DNA of 62,000 nucleotides from Adiantum capillus-veneris. Lineage: Eukaryota > Streptophyta > Polypodiopsida > Polypodiales > Pteridaceae. The notes below the pieces were generated by a model. It ran no database searches and had not been told where the DNA came from. It worked only from the letters and a program-made list of their open reading frames with translations. The DNA is taken from the NCBI GenBank assembly GCA_014529385.2, contig CM043969.1, forward strand, positions 21,207,946 to 21,269,945, in the 5' to 3' direction. Position numbers and translations under genes: made by a program. Shown here one piece after another: positions 1 to 11,098 of the stretch (position 1 is the stretch's first letter; every line of letters begins with the position of its first letter).

Positions 1-2677
1 AGCTCTCTGAGGGAAGTCCTTTTGTAAGTAGATCAGCAGGATTTTCTGTGGTGTGAACTTTGACAAGCTGAAGTTGCTTATCCTCGAGCATTTCCCTGAT
101 GAAATGATACTTCACATCCACATGCTTTGTCTTTGAGTGATAAACTAGATTGCGAGCCAATTGTATAGCACTTTGACTATCACAATATAACACAGGCATC
201 TCTTCTTTGATTCCCAAGTCTGTTACTAGTCGATTAAGCCAAATTGATTCTTTGCATGCCTCTGATGCTGCAACATATTCAGCCTCTGTAGTAGACTGAG
301 TAACACAATCTTGTAATCTAGAACGCCATGATACTGCTCTACCAGCCAATGTAAAGACATACCCTGACGTAGACCTTCGGTTGTCTAAGTCACCTGCATA
401 ATCTGAGTCTGTAAAACCCTTTACACTTAGCTCCTGACTCCCATAGCATATACGCATACTCTTTGTAGCTTTCAGGTATCTCAATATTCCTTTCACTGCC
501 TCCCAATGTTTCTTCCCTGGGTTTGACATGTATCGACTTACTACTCCCAGTGCAAATGCAATGTCTGGGCGAGTAGCAATCATTGCATACATCAAACTAC
601 CCACTGCAGACGCATATGGAATCTTATCCATTTCAACCTTTTCTTCCTCAGACACAAGACAATCTTGTTTGCTAAGTTTCACATATGGTGGCAATGGAAC
701 ACTCAGTGCCTTTCCCTTCTCCATATTGAAACGTTGCAAAACCTTGTCAATATACTCTGTTTGAGATAACCAAATCAACTTCTTTGATCTGTCTCTCTCA
801 ATGCGCATACCAAGTATATGACTTGCCTCACCCATGTCTTTCATGTCAAACGATTTTGCCATCTTTGACTTCAAAGCTGAAATTTCTTCCAAGTGCTTGC
901 CAGCAATCAACATGTCATCCACATACAAAATAAGGATCAGCCAACTACCATCCTTAGCCTTCTTTGTATATAGACAGTGATCGAACTCACTACGTTTGTA
1001 GCCTTGAGAAAGCATAAACTTGTGGAATTTATGATACCATGCCCTCGGTGATTGTTTTAAGCCATAAAGACTCTTTAACAACTGGCATACCCAATCTTCC
1101 TTGCCTTTCTCAACAAACCCTTCTGGCCGCTGCATGTAAATTTCCACATCTAAATCACCATGCAAGAACGATGTCTTGACATCCATTTGGTGCAACACCA
1201 AATCTAATATGGCAACCAATGCAAGAAAGCATCTCAATGTAGTCATTTTGACCACCAGAGAGAAGACTTCATCAAAGTCAATGCCTTGTTCTTGCTTAAA
1301 GCCCTTGGCAACAAGCCTTGCTTTGTACTTTGGCTGACTATCATGAGCGGTGATCTTATACCTGTAAACCCATTTACAAGGTAGAGCCTTTTTGCCCTGT
1401 GGTAATTTAACTAGCTTCCATGTCTTGTTTTTATGCAGAGCTGTCATCTCTGACTGCATGGCCAATTGCCAATTCCCGAAGTCCTTCATTTGCACTGCTT
1501 CCTTGTAACATGAAGGCTCATTGCAATCAGTCAACATGACATAGTTCGTAGATGGAACAAACCTATCAGGAGGTCGCGTGACACGTCCAAATCTACGCAC
1601 AATAGGTGGTTCAGGCTCAGCCACAACCTGTGGTTCCAATCTATCCTGTCCTTGCTCCTCTTGAGCCCTGACATTTTGTCTTGCACGTGCAGGTCCATCT
1701 TCTTGGAAGACAACTCTTCTAATCTCCTCAACCCTCTCTGGTTTAGAATGATATTTGGATTCATTAAAGTGAACATCATTGCTGCGGACAACCTTTCTGG
1801 ATTCGGGATCCCAAAGTCTGTACCCCATCTCACCAGAATTACCATAGCCTAGGAAGATGCACTTTCTACTCTTTGGCTCAAGTTTGTTCCTAAATTCCTT
1901 TGGAACATGAGTATATGCCTCACAACCAAAGACTCTGAGATGCTTGTATGAGGGCACTTTGCCTGACCATAGCATCTCTGGCACTGAATCCTTCTGCAAA
2001 ACCTTGCTAGGAGATCTATTTACAAGATGAACAGTTGTTGATACAGCTTCAGCCCAAAAACCATTTGGCAGTTGTGCATTAGACAACATACTTCTGACCT
2101 TCTCTTGTATGGTCCTATTCATCCTCTCAGCAACACCATTTTGAGGAGGATTGTAAGGAGCAGTAAGTTCACGTTTTATACCTTTTGACTCACAAAAGTC
2201 CTGAAAGGCCTTTGAAACATACTCTCCACCATTGTTAGTGCGTAAGCATTTAAGCTTCTTGCCACTCTGATTCTCCACAAGTGTCACAAACGTTTTGAAA
2301 ACACTCAACGCTTCATCCTTGTGCTTGAGAAAGTAAACCCATACTTTCCTCGAGTAATCATCTATAAATGTCATAAAGTAAGAAGCTCCCCCTAGAGATA
2401 GGTTAGGCATAGGTCCACACAAATCACTATGAACAAGTGCCAACTGTGTATCTATTCTATTGCTTCTATGCTTATGTGGCTGCTGTGTTTGCTCACCATA
2501 CATACAATGTTCACAGAATTCAAAATCATTAAATGAAAAGCCAGGCAAATAACCAGAACGAGACAAGATTTCCATTCCCTTCTTGGACATATGTCCTAAC
2601 CGGCTATGCCACAAAGAAACGTTCGGCTGCTCGGTTACATTGATTACATTTTTAGAGAAATTTGATACATAAATCAT
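1..2677 (-). CDS. Copia A pol: integrase, reverse transcriptase, RNase H (partial)
   Basis: One reading frame stays in phase from 2677 to the window edge, about 892 codons. It opens with the GAG-pre-integrase zinc region (LWHSRLGHMSKKGM, then the FCEHC pair). The integrase core follows, with HSDLCGP, the RTNNGGEY segment (N in place of the usual second D region S-D-N) and AERMNRT. The RT carries the YVDDML box near 911-926, and RNase H carries the YCDSQSA and TEAEYVA segments. The last codons, near VHTTENPADLLTKG, match the usual end of Copia pol, so little is missing. The frame differs by one base from the gag frame upstream. An indel in the T run at 2680-2684 would explain this. I checked the phase at several landmarks, not every codon. 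Confidence 0.88.
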   Translation of the reverse strand, partial: MIYVSNFSKNVINVTEQPNVSLWHSRLGHMSKKGMEILSRSGYLPGFSFNDFEFCEHCMYGEQTQQPHKHRSNRIDTQLALVHSDLCGPMPNLSLGGASYFMTFIDDYSRKVWVYFLKHKDEALSVFKTFVTLVENQSGKKLKCLRTNNGGEYVSKAFQDFCESKGIKRELTAPYNPPQNGVAERMNRTIQEKVRSMLSNAQLPNGFWAEAVSTTVHLVNRSPSKVLQKDSVPEMLWSGKVPSYKHLRVFGCEAYTHVPKEFRNKLEPKSRKCIFLGYGNSGEMGYRLWDPESRKVVRSNDVHFNESKYHSKPERVEEIRRVVFQEDGPARARQNVRAQEEQGQDRLEPQVVAEPEPPIVRRFGRVTRPPDRFVPSTNYVMLTDCNEPSCYKEAVQMKDFGNWQLAMQSEMTALHKNKTWKLVKLPQGKKALPCKWVYRYKITAHDSQPKYKARLVAKGFKQEQGIDFDEVFSLVVKMTTLRCFLALVAILDLVLHQMDVKTSFLHGDLDVEIYMQRPEGFVEKGKEDWVCQLLKSLYGLKQSPRAWYHKFHKFMLSQGYKRSEFDHCLYTKKAKDGSWLILILYVDDMLIAGKHLEEISALKSKMAKSFDMKDMGEASHILGMRIERDRSKKLIWLSQTEYIDKVLQRFNMEKGKALSVPLPPYVKLSKQDCLVSEEEKVEMDKIPYASAVGSLMYAMIATRPDIAFALGVVSRYMSNPGKKHWEAVKGILRYLKATKSMRICYGSQELSVKGFTDSDYAGDLDNRRSTSGYVFTLAGRAVSWRSRLQDCVTQSTTEAEYVAASEACKESIWLNRLVTDLGIKEEMPVLYCDSQSAIQLARNLVYHSKTKHVDVKYHFIREMLEDKQLQLVKVHTTENPADLLTKGLPSES

Positions 2678-3948
2678 GTAAAAAGTCCTCCAGACTTTAC
2701 TCCATGTGCTACTGTCATAGAACCCTTGGCTATCTTCCACATGTTCTGTCCAAAAGTGGTGACGTAGCCAGCATCATCAAGTAAACCTGTGCTGATCAAG
2801 CTCTTTGTAATTGCGGGAACATGTCTCACATTCTTCAACGTGAAAGAAGAGCCATTCTGAAACTTCAATTGAACATCGCCAACACCTAAGATGTCACATG
2901 TCTGCCCATTGCCTAGCCGAACATGATCTTTAGTGGTCACATAAGAGGTAAACCACTCCTTGTTTGGAGACACATGAAGTGATGCCCCTGAGTCTATAAT
3001 CCAGTCACTCAGTGCATTTCCATCAGATGCTGTAAGAAGAGCTGAGTCCATTGTATTCTTCAAGAAGTAGATGTCTCCTGACACTAGACTGTCATCCTCT
3101 GCAACAGTGTTTGTCACATTTATTTCTTGAATCTTCAGTGAGGACTTGTTCTTCTCACCATGGTCTTCAGCTTTCTCTTTGCCTTTTTCTGCTTTCCATT
3201 CTCTACCGTCTCTTTTCATGTGACCCTTCTTGCCACAATGGTAGCATTCTATGTCACTCTTGCCTTTAGCACTGCGGGACTTGCTACGAGACTGATTCCT
3301 CTTTCCACCTTTGTACTTTTCTTTGGTCCTTCCCCTGACAACTAAGGCTGTTCCTTTGCCTTTGTCCATTGTCTTTCTATTGGTTTCTTCAGTAAGCAGA
3401 CTTCCTTCTACACCTGCTATGTTCAAACCATCTGGAGGTGCAGAATTACTCAAAGTTGTGCGAAAAGTGTCCCAAATTTCCGGCAATGTGATCAACAGGA
3501 ACATAGCTCTAACAGGTTCATCAAACTTGACACCTTGAGCTGACAACTGACTGTAGATGGTGTTGAATTCATTCAGATGATTGGACATAGGGGTCCCTTC
3601 TTTCATCTTCAAGTCAACAGGATTCTTAAGCCAGTATACCTGTGAAGCTACACTCTGCTTCTCATAAAGATCACTCAGCTTTAACCATGCTTGATAAGCC
3701 GACATCTCGTCTGCTACATTGAAGTAAACGCTTTCTGCCAAAGTCAGCATAATGGTAGAAAGTGCCAATTCATCCATTTCGCTCCATTCATCTTCGTCCA
3801 TATCTTCTGGTTTTATCCCCTTGAGCTTTATAGGTTTTATCTACTTCTTTTGTACCAACACGTACCAAATCTGCTTCTTCCACAATGGGAAATTGGTTCC
3901 ATCCAGCTTCTTGATATTGTAAAGAGCAGTGTCTTGTGATCCAGCCAT
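2674..3948 (-). pseudogene. Copia A gag-protease, one stop and one frameshift
   Basis: The ATG at 3948 begins MAGSQDTALYNIKKLDG, a typical Copia gag start. A TAG at 3841-3843 breaks the frame after about 35 codons, and the frame then runs to a TGA at 2674. Residues downstream include the UBN2-like gag core, a basic RSKSRSAKGK stretch, a zinc knuckle and the protease motif DWIIDSGASLHV. The zinc knuckle reads CYHCGKKGHMKRDG, so the final cysteine is replaced by glycine, which should weaken RNA binding. The protease-to-integrase junction is frameshifted near 2680. The product would assemble the particle and cleave the polyprotein; this copy probably makes neither protein properly. Confidence 0.88.
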
Positions 3949-4985
3949 AGCTACGCTTCACAGTAGTTTACTTTCCTGGGAAAAATTCGGCAGAGTTTCC
4001 CCTGTAAACTGACCTCTGAACCAATATCAACCTGTCAAATGAACCAAGAAAGCTTCAAATTCTGCAGAAATTTTGGCAAAGTCTCCTTTGTAAAATGGCT
4101 CTGGTATACTAAAAACAGACCAAAAAACAGCTCAAAAAACACTGTCTCTCTGACACTGTAAGCTGCGGGTAAACCTGTCCTACACCTGTACTGTCTCTCA
4201 TTGTCCTGTAAGCATAGACTGTGACAATGCCTCAACGGCAATAAAGCAAAGATGCAATCCCAACTGTCTAACTCACAGTCAATACATCCTAGCTGCCTAT
4301 CTAAGGGTGCTCGAGGGATCGCTCCAAGACCTGTATCACCGAAAGGATCTCAACATTCGAGAATTCCCCAGCTCAATAAAACCTCACTCGACCCTCAACA
4401 AAGGCTGCAGTAAATCTAACAGTACATAGACTTCCCACAAAGTCATACATCCACAAATTTCCCACTATATGCTGTAACCGCTGCGGCGGTTGTTTCCTGC
4501 GTGACTCACAGCCAGCAAACCCTCAACAGACATACATCATCTCTGACAATACATCCCATGTGGAAGTACCTGCAATGTCAGGATGAAATCTGGAATATCA
4601 AGCAGCAAACACAAGCTACCTGATGAACTAGTGGATGTCGCCTACAGTCTGTGTGTAGATGCGCCCGTGTCGTATGTGACACGCCTCCAAGAACTGTGAG
4701 CCGTCCTTCGATGTGTAGACAGCCACAAATCAACACTCTGGGAGTGTCGATATCCTCAGCACCTGCAGTCATAGGCCGAAAACCCCAAATTTGCAGAGTC
4801 GGATCTGCACCCGTCGAGACCACGTAGTCGAAAATGGCCTGCGCAGACCTTTGTCGAAGCCGAACGGTGGCCGAGATGACCGAAGCCCCACGAGATTTGG
4901 GGCCGTGTCTTCGCCTATCAAATTTCACTCCAATCTGATTTGGTGACTCTAGCCTCCTGCAGTGCTGCCCCGAGCCTCGATCTGA
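3949..4985 (-). other. Copia A untranslated leader
   Basis: About 1 kb lies between the primer-binding site and the gag start, with no convincing gene. A block near 4322-4376 matches the leader of Copia C near 21015-21067 (GAGCTGGGG, then TTCTCGAATGTTGAGATCC). The two elements have diverged elsewhere, so this block may hold a packaging or dimerisation signal. Confidence 0.6.
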
Positions 4986-4997
4986 GCTCTGATACCA
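4986..4997 (-). other. Copia A primer-binding site (initiator tRNA-Met)
   Basis: On the minus strand the bases read TGGTATCAGAGC, the complement of the 3' end of plant initiator tRNA-Met. They lie two bases inside the LTR edge, as usual for Copia elements. Confidence 0.93.
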
Positions 4998-4999
4998 GT

Positions 5000-5191
5000 T
5001 GAAGGAGTACGAGCGGAAGTGCGACGCGAGAGAGAGTGCGAGAAGAAGAGCACGACGATATGGTGAACTCGCTCTACTATAATGTGTAGAGCATAGTGAG
5101 TTCTTATTAGGTTTTTACAAAAGAATATGTGTACATACCTGGCGGCCCGAACACTTACCTGGGCAACCACATTGGGCTTTATACCCCAACA
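5000..5191 (-). repeat. Copia A 5' LTR (192 bp)
   Basis: The minus strand runs from TGTTGGGG at 5191 to CTTCA at 5000, with the usual TG...CA ends. The right edge coincides with the break in the B2 gag frame. This is a short LTR, similar in size to the 204-bp 5' LTR of Copia C. Confidence 0.85.
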
Positions 5192-6567
5192 CTAATGCTA
5201 GCCGGTATAGTCCCATGGAAATAAGAGCTTGGGTGTTGCGGTTGTGGAGCATAGGTAGTTGAAACGATGGGAGGGGTAGGAACTCCATGAGTACGAGGAC
5301 TCATGGGTATATATGATTGGTACACACTTGTAGGTATTGTTGCAGGCATTGAGCTACCATGTAGCGGTGCTTTACTAACAAATGAGGTGCATGGCGTGTT
5401 CCTTGGCATACCCATCATTGGGGTAGGCATGGTAGCCGTGGTGTCATCAAGGGAAAGATGAGCTAGACTTGGAAAGGTAAAGCTATCACTTGTGGGCTTA
5501 GATTGCATTGAGACCCCTAGAGAAATAACGTATGGAGGATCCATCGGACTTACCGAGGGAGTCTCCATTTGCGATAAGGTCGGTTGTTTAGCCTTTCCTG
5601 TATCCAAGAATCTCATGAGACCCGTTGAAGGCATGTGGATTCCCTTGTTCTGTCTCTCTAGCTCAATGACTCCATGGATGACCTCACAAACTCTTTGTTG
5701 TTGATCCTCCACACTAGTAGCACCCATTGTGGATTGTAGTACATCTAACCAACCCACGTGATAGGTGTGACCTGTGTATAGGTCGGTTAGAGTTTCTGTT
5801 TGTAGTTCGTACTCCCAATTCTCATTTAAGAACGCTCCATCTAGAATTGAAGTGCTAGGGGTGTCCTTTGAGCTAGATACAATGTTGCTTTCTAGGGGTT
5901 GGCCCTTAGCGGTTGCTAAGTCATTGCTCTCCTAGCAAGGAAATTGACATAGGGGCTTTCGCTTTTAACTCGCTTCATTGCTCTGCCTTGCGTAAGCTCT
6001 CGACTTCTTTTTCCCTAGCCGGAATGATATATCGCTCAACCTCTTGCACTTCGGCAAGGCTTCTACCATCGGGTAATATGACCTCGGAGGGGAATAGCTC
6101 TGAAGAGTCAGGAGGTGCAGTGAATGAAGTATTCACGTGCACATTCTATAAGGGCATAGGGCCTACGTTGGTCATGAATGGAGAATTTACTTCCCCACCC
6201 CCCTCATTTACATCATTAGCTCCATATTCGGAGCGAGTGTCTCTACTAAAGGTTTCCTTCAAGCGGCTAAGCACGCTCGGCCCGGACCACGGGCCCATGG
6301 CATGCATGTCTTGGCTTGAGCTATCGGGATTAGGCATTGGGAAACCCTCCATGACGTCGTAGTCAGAGGAAGAGTCACTAGCCTTTATGTTCGGGTCTTT
6401 GTTTGTACTACCTTGGGTCCCCACCGACGGCCCGGAACCTAAGGTAGGTGGATATTGAGAATTCGTGTAAGTCAAAATTCTCTCTAGTTGCTCTGTCTCT
6501 AGCACACGACCAGAGCACAGATGCATGTGCCTTTGGCACCCTACAAGCGTCGGTGAATAACCTCAAA

Positions 6568-6569
<2 letters not shown>
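5192..6569 (-). pseudogene. B2: family-B gag N-terminal fragment
   Basis: This is an inverted homologue of B_out bases about 8350-9740. The two share SYFHGTI, the WLDVLQSTMGATSVE segment and a proline/serine-rich stretch. Translatable pieces at 5192-5757 and 6146-6526 lie in different frames with stops between, so the gene is dead. The function of this N-terminal gag extension is unknown; it lies upstream of the capsid-like region. The left end is cut by Copia A. The right end meets a CT microsatellite with no LTR or leader, so the fragment is 5'-truncated. Confidence 0.85.

Positions 6570-6648
<79 letters not shown>
6570..6648. repeat. (CT)n microsatellite
   Basis: This is a pure CT dinucleotide tract of about 79 bases. 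It marks the exact point where B2 homology ends and non-element sequence begins. Confidence 0.97.
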
Positions 6649-6650
<2 letters not shown>

Positions 6651-6888
6651 CAAAATGAGGTGTAGTCCAATGATACTCAAAAGACCAAATAAAAACAAAT
6701 ATCCCATTCTCTGGCCCACTAGTACTTAATATGAAAAAAATGGAAAAGCATGAAGCAATGGTGCAATACTTTGACCATGTTCTATGGTGAACGTGATTGT
6801 AATGGCATCCATAGCTATGATCTTTGCACTAATTGACCCAGTTCTCTACACCTTTCATTTCTCAGTAATAGTAGTTATTTCATCCTCG

Positions 6889-6956
6889 TTACATTGCACA
6901 TCCAGAGGGAGCTTGATAAAGCCCATAGGAGTGCCCATGTGGCGCTTTAGCATCTC
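6889..6956 (-). other. Candidate last exon of a host gene split by B_out
   Basis: With B_out and one CTACT copy removed, the minus strand at 27114-27106 joins to 6956. The joined sequence follows a canonical 3' splice site (pyrimidine-rich, ending TTTTTGCAG). Read in the phase set by the upstream exon, it gives about 25 codons (starting DTVGDAKAPHGHSYG) and a TAA at 6889-6891. Another frame is also open here for about 32 codons. No family is recognised, so this is an inference from gene structure only. Bases 6655-6888 would be 3' untranslated sequence. Confidence 0.3.
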
Positions 6957-6961
6957 CTACT

Positions 6962-7247
6962 TGTTAACCCTCACGCACATTCCTATCACCTACGATAGAC
7001 GCCGTATTATTTATTTGGTAGAGTCAGGTACCGGGCTTGTCAGTCCAATAGGAAAACGGTAAGAGTAATCGCCGATGAGAGGCGCACTCTAATAGGAACA
7101 TTCAAGGGTTAGTCGGCTAGGTATGGGCGCCCAAGTGTGAATGGGGCGAGCTCATATAGAAATCACCTAAACCTAAAAATCATGTAGTCTCTCATTTGTG
7201 CAATTGAAGAGTGCTCTTGCTCCATCTCCATCTTCTTCTTCATCTCC

Positions 7248-7344
<97 letters not shown>

Positions 7345-7591
7345 TGCATGATCGAGCATTGCGACGATGGGACGGTGATGGCGAGGTGGTTGAGCGCGGC
7401 ATAGTGGCGTCTCCCTCTTCTTCGCGGCAGGCGAGGAATCCTCCTCGAAGGCGAGCGTAGGGTGGTGAGTGACACACCCTCGCTCTCTTGAGCTTGCTAG
7501 ATTAGTCTGGTTGTGTGTTTGGAGCCATTTGTGGCTTGCACACAGTGTATCGGCAAGTCCCTTGCATTGACACGTGCGATAGATGCACACA
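6962..7591 (+). repeat. B_out 5' LTR (630 bp)
   Basis: It starts TGTTAACCCTCACGC and ends GATGCACACA just before the primer-binding site. It holds a TG tract (7249-7312) followed by a GA tract (about 7319-7344). Compared with 26427-27105 the two LTRs are clearly alike but differ at many bases, so this insertion is old relative to F. Confidence 0.85.
7249..7344. repeat. (TG)n(GA)n compound microsatellite in B_out 5' LTR
   Basis: About 64 bases of TG are followed by about 26 bases of GA. The same compound tract occurs in the other B LTRs at different lengths (18751-18780, 26714-26808, and 50754-50812 inverted). Confidence 0.95.
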
Positions 7592-7595
7592 TTTT

Positions 7596-7613
7596 TGGCG
7601 CCGTTGCAAGGGA
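7596..7613 (+). other. B_out primer-binding site (tRNA-Asp type)
   Basis: TGGCGCCGTTGC, followed by AAGGGA, lies four bases after the LTR. TGGCGCCG is the hallmark primer site of plant Athila/Tat-type Gypsy elements. Positions 13-14 deviate from the F version of the site. Confidence 0.85.
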
Positions 7614-8379
7614 ATTCCCCTGCATTAAGCTCGAAAAGCACTCTATGCTACTTTGTGGTGCATTTTGAAATATAGGAAAGGTAGAGAAGGAAGGTGCGTG
7701 TGTTGAGAAGGAGTTTGTTTTGCTGTTGTGTATTATTTTGTTAATAAGGTATTGAAAGGTACTGTGCTTTTTCTGTTCATAAGGTGTTTTCTCTGTGATA
7801 AGGTGTTAGAATTAAGGTAGTAGTTAGTTCTGTGTAGAGTACAGTAAGTAGTAGTTATGTTAGCTAATGAGTTATTGTAGTAGTGTGTTAGTGTGTAACA
7901 GTAGCTCTATTAGTTGTAAATAGGTAGGTTAGGTGTGTGTTTGCTCACGCGCACAGCGCGGCCGCGGCGACCTTATCCCAAATAATAAAAATTAAAAATT
8001 AAAAAATTAAAATTTTAAATTTTAAATTTTAAAGGTAGGATCGGGGTCGGGAACATTCCCCAAACCCAACACCAGACCCAAGCCCAAGCCCACGCTCAAG
8101 CTCAGGCCTCAGTCTTTAAAATTACGTATTTTAGCCTCATGCGTAGGTAAAAATCGACATTTTTGAAGACCATCGAAGCTTCGGGTAATTGAACGTTGTG
8201 CTCTAAAGCACACCACGACCCCCTGAGTGATACGCTCGTTTCAAGCTATCACACACTCTAATACAAAAATTGATCATTAAAAAACATTAAAAAACATCAA
8301 AAAACGAGTGAAAACATGGTGCAAAACGCCTAAAAAAGTAGGCGGTTAACCTTCGAGGTTCTTCACCGACGCTTGTAGG
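7614..8379 (+). other. B_out leader, non-coding
   Basis: I see no gene here. It contains an A/T-only simple repeat (7980-8034), a short stretch of repeated CAAGCCCA-like units (8071-8105), and repeated CATTAAAAAA units (8276-8307). Confidence 0.6.
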
Positions 8380-9899
8380 GTGTCCAAGGCACATGCATAT
8401 GCACTCTGGTCGTGTGCTAGAGACGGAGCAACTAGCGAGAATTTCGACGCGAGTTCTCAAGATCCACCTACCTTAGGTTCCGAGCCCTCAGCGAGGACCC
8501 AAGGTAGTACAAACCAAGACCCAAACATAGTGGCTAGTGACCCTTCCTCTAACTACGACATCATAGAGGGTTACCCAATGCCTAATCCTCATAGCTAAAG
8601 CCAAGACATGCATGCCATGGGTCCATGGTCCTGGCCGAGCATGCTTAGCCGCTTGAAGGAAACCTTTAGTAGAGCCAGTCGCTCCGAACATGGAGCTTAC
8701 GATGTAAACGAAGAGGGTGGGTAAGTAAATTTGCCATTCATGACCAACGTAGACCCTATGCCCTTAGAGAGTGTGCACATGAATATTCCATTCACTGCAC
8801 CCCCTGACTCTTCAGAGCTATTCCCCTCCGAGGTTATATTACCTAATGGTAGAAGCCTTGCCGAAGTGCAAGAAGTTGAGCGGTATATCATTGCGGCTAG
8901 GGAAAGGAAATTGAGATCTTACGCAAGGCGGAGCAATGAAGAGAGTTAAAAGCAAAAGCCCCTATGTAAATATCTTTGTTAGGAGAGCAATTGAGTGCTC
9001 CTGAATTAGCGACCACTAAGGGTCAACCCATAGAGAGCCACATTGCATCTAGCTCAAAGGACACCCCTAGCACCTCAATCCTAGATGAAGAGTTCCTGAA
9101 TGAGAACTGGGAGTACGAACTACAAACGGAAACTCTAACCGACCTATACACAGGTCACACCTATCACGTGAGTTGGTTAGATGTCCTACAATCCACAATG
9201 GGTGCTACTAGTGTGGAGCATCAACAACAAAAAGTTTGTGAGGTCATCCATAGGGTTATTGAGCTAAAGATCTAGAACAACGGGATCCACATGCCTTCAA
9301 CGGGTCTCATGAGATTCTTGGATACAGGAAAGGCTAAAAAATCAACCTTATCGCAAATGGAGACTCCCTCGGTAAGTCCGATGGATCCTGCATATGTTGT
9401 TTTGCCAGGGGTCTCAATGCAATCTGAGCCCACAAGTGATAGCTTTACTTTTCCAAGTCTAGCTCATCTTTCCCTTGATAACACCACGGCTACCATGCCT
9501 ACCCCAATGATGGGCATGCCAAGAGACACACCATGGACCTCATTTGTTAGTAAAGCACCGCTACATGGTAGCTCAATGCCTGCAACAGTACCTACAAGTG
9601 TGTACCAATCGTCTACACCCATGGGTCCTCGTACTCATGTAATTCCTACCCCTCCCATTGTTTCAACTACCTATGCTCCACAACCACAACACCCAAGTTC
9701 TTATTTCCATGGGACCATATCGGCTAGCCTTAGCATGTCACATCCGACGTTTGCTATGCCTAGGTCCACACATATGAACTTTGGGCCGCCACATGGCACA
9801 ACACCGTACCAAACGTGGAACACAAGGGCTTCCTACGCGCCAAGCCCAATGCCAATACCTACTCCACATGTAGTCTCTGGAGCGCCTTCACTTAGGTGA
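8380..9899 (+). pseudogene. B_out gag, N-terminal extension
   Basis: Open stretches at 8380-8598, 8731-8949, 8976-9275 and 9291-9899 form one decayed protein broken by stops and shifts. They match B2 segment by segment. The last part is rich in proline, threonine, serine and methionine (FVSKAPLHGSSMPATVPTSV). I recognise no domain. Its position before the capsid-like segment suggests an extended Gag N-terminus. Confidence 0.8.
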
Positions 9900-11098
9900 C
9901 TTCGCAACATTTGCTCAAGCTATCGGTCGATCTATTGATGAGAATATGTGTAACACGCCTGATAGAGAACCTAGAAGTAAGGTATTACAAATAGCCAAGC
10001 TCACACAAAAATTTAGTGGCGACGGGGATGTGAGAAAGCATATCAAAGTGTTTTAACAAATATGCGATTCTCTAGGAGAACACAAAGACCTTAAGTGGGA
10101 AGGCTAGGGATTGGTATAGAACCCTAAGGGTGGAAGAAAAAATGATTTACCCTACTCTTAGGAGATTGTTCTTGAAAGAACACAAACGAGAGGGAGTGCT
10201 TTGGGGTGTAGCCTCTCAACTCCAGAAAGTCCAACGAGAGGAAGGAGAGTCGGTGAGAGACTTTATTAGTGGCTTGAAGCATTTGAATTCTCGTTGTAAT
10301 CCAAATGAGCGCTTCATTAATAATCAATTGCTTGATAGATTCTTTAGGGGATTACGACACGAGGATATCTACAATGGCCTAGTCATTAGAGGTATAACCA
10401 CTTCGGAAGCAATCACCACCAATGCGAACCAATTGGAGGATAATTTAATGATTCAAGGAGAAAGAGTGTCTGTTGAGCCTAAATCTATTAGCTCGCAAGC
10501 ATCGGGGCATCAACCAATGACCCTAAAGCCTATTGCTAAGGAGCCAAAGATATCAGAGATGACTTTAGCAGATCACACCAATGCCATTCAAGAGAGTCTT
10601 AGAGACAATCGCGTTCCGCAAAACAATCATATGTATCCAAGAAGGGAGCAACAATGGTGCTCAGTATGCTATGAACCGCATGGTACCAATGAATGCCCTA
10701 CTTTTACAGTAAAATTCAAGGGGAACTGCAATGCTTGTGGTGGGAGGTATGGTCATCAAGCTAAGGATTGCACTGTATTTAAGCGCGGGATGGCCAATCG
10801 ACCAACCTTAGCATGGACAAACACACCTCGAGTGCTTGCATTGATGCCGGCCCCACCTCTTGAACAAACGTCACAACACATGGTCCCTAGGGCCCAAAAT
10901 GTTGTTCAAACAACACCCTTACCACCTCCAGTGCTAGGACAGCAACCACCACATCCGAGAATCACTTCAGTGAACCAAGTGGGTTGTGAGTCATCTATTG
11001 CTTGTTTGGAAGGTTGTAAGGAAGATATAGACCCTAATATCGCCTATGGGATGCATGCGCTTAAAGAAAGTCCACAATACTACATGGAGGACTGTTAA
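9900..11098 (+). pseudogene. B_out gag core with zinc knuckles
   Basis: Capsid-like Ty3/Gypsy gag starts near 10010 with QKFSGDGDVRKHIKVF, then a TAA replaces the next residue. The frame is clean from about 10130 to a TAA at 11096. It holds the typical segments VREDGESVRDFI-like and LLDRFFRGLRHEDIY. Next are two zinc knuckles: CSVCYEPHGTNEC (spacing C2C3H4C) and CNACGGRYGHQAKDC (one residue longer than normal). The protein would bind genomic RNA and form the particle. In the B3 copy the same region lacks the internal stop. Confidence 0.85.

Larger units (their letters stand above)
1..5191 (-). mobile_element. Copia element A, 5' part (3' end beyond window)
   Basis: This is a Ty1/Copia retrotransposon read right to left: LTR 5000-5191, initiator-Met primer-binding site, about 1 kb leader, gag-protease, then integrase-RT-RNase H running off position 1. 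It lies inside the family-B gag fragment B2. The B reading frame is cut exactly at the LTR edge, and base 5192 onwards matches B_out near position 9739. The target duplication cannot be checked because the other end is outside the window. The coding region is well preserved, with one stop and one frameshift seen. A and Copia C share their leader, so they are one lineage. Confidence 0.93.

Noticed and set aside
6784-7062. Open plus-strand frame of 92 codons
   Set aside because: It overlaps the B_out LTR edge and the flank, and has no recognisable domain; likely chance.
7163-7641. Several overlapping frames with T-H or C-V repeats
   Set aside because: They are translations of the TG/GA microsatellite in the LTR, not genes.
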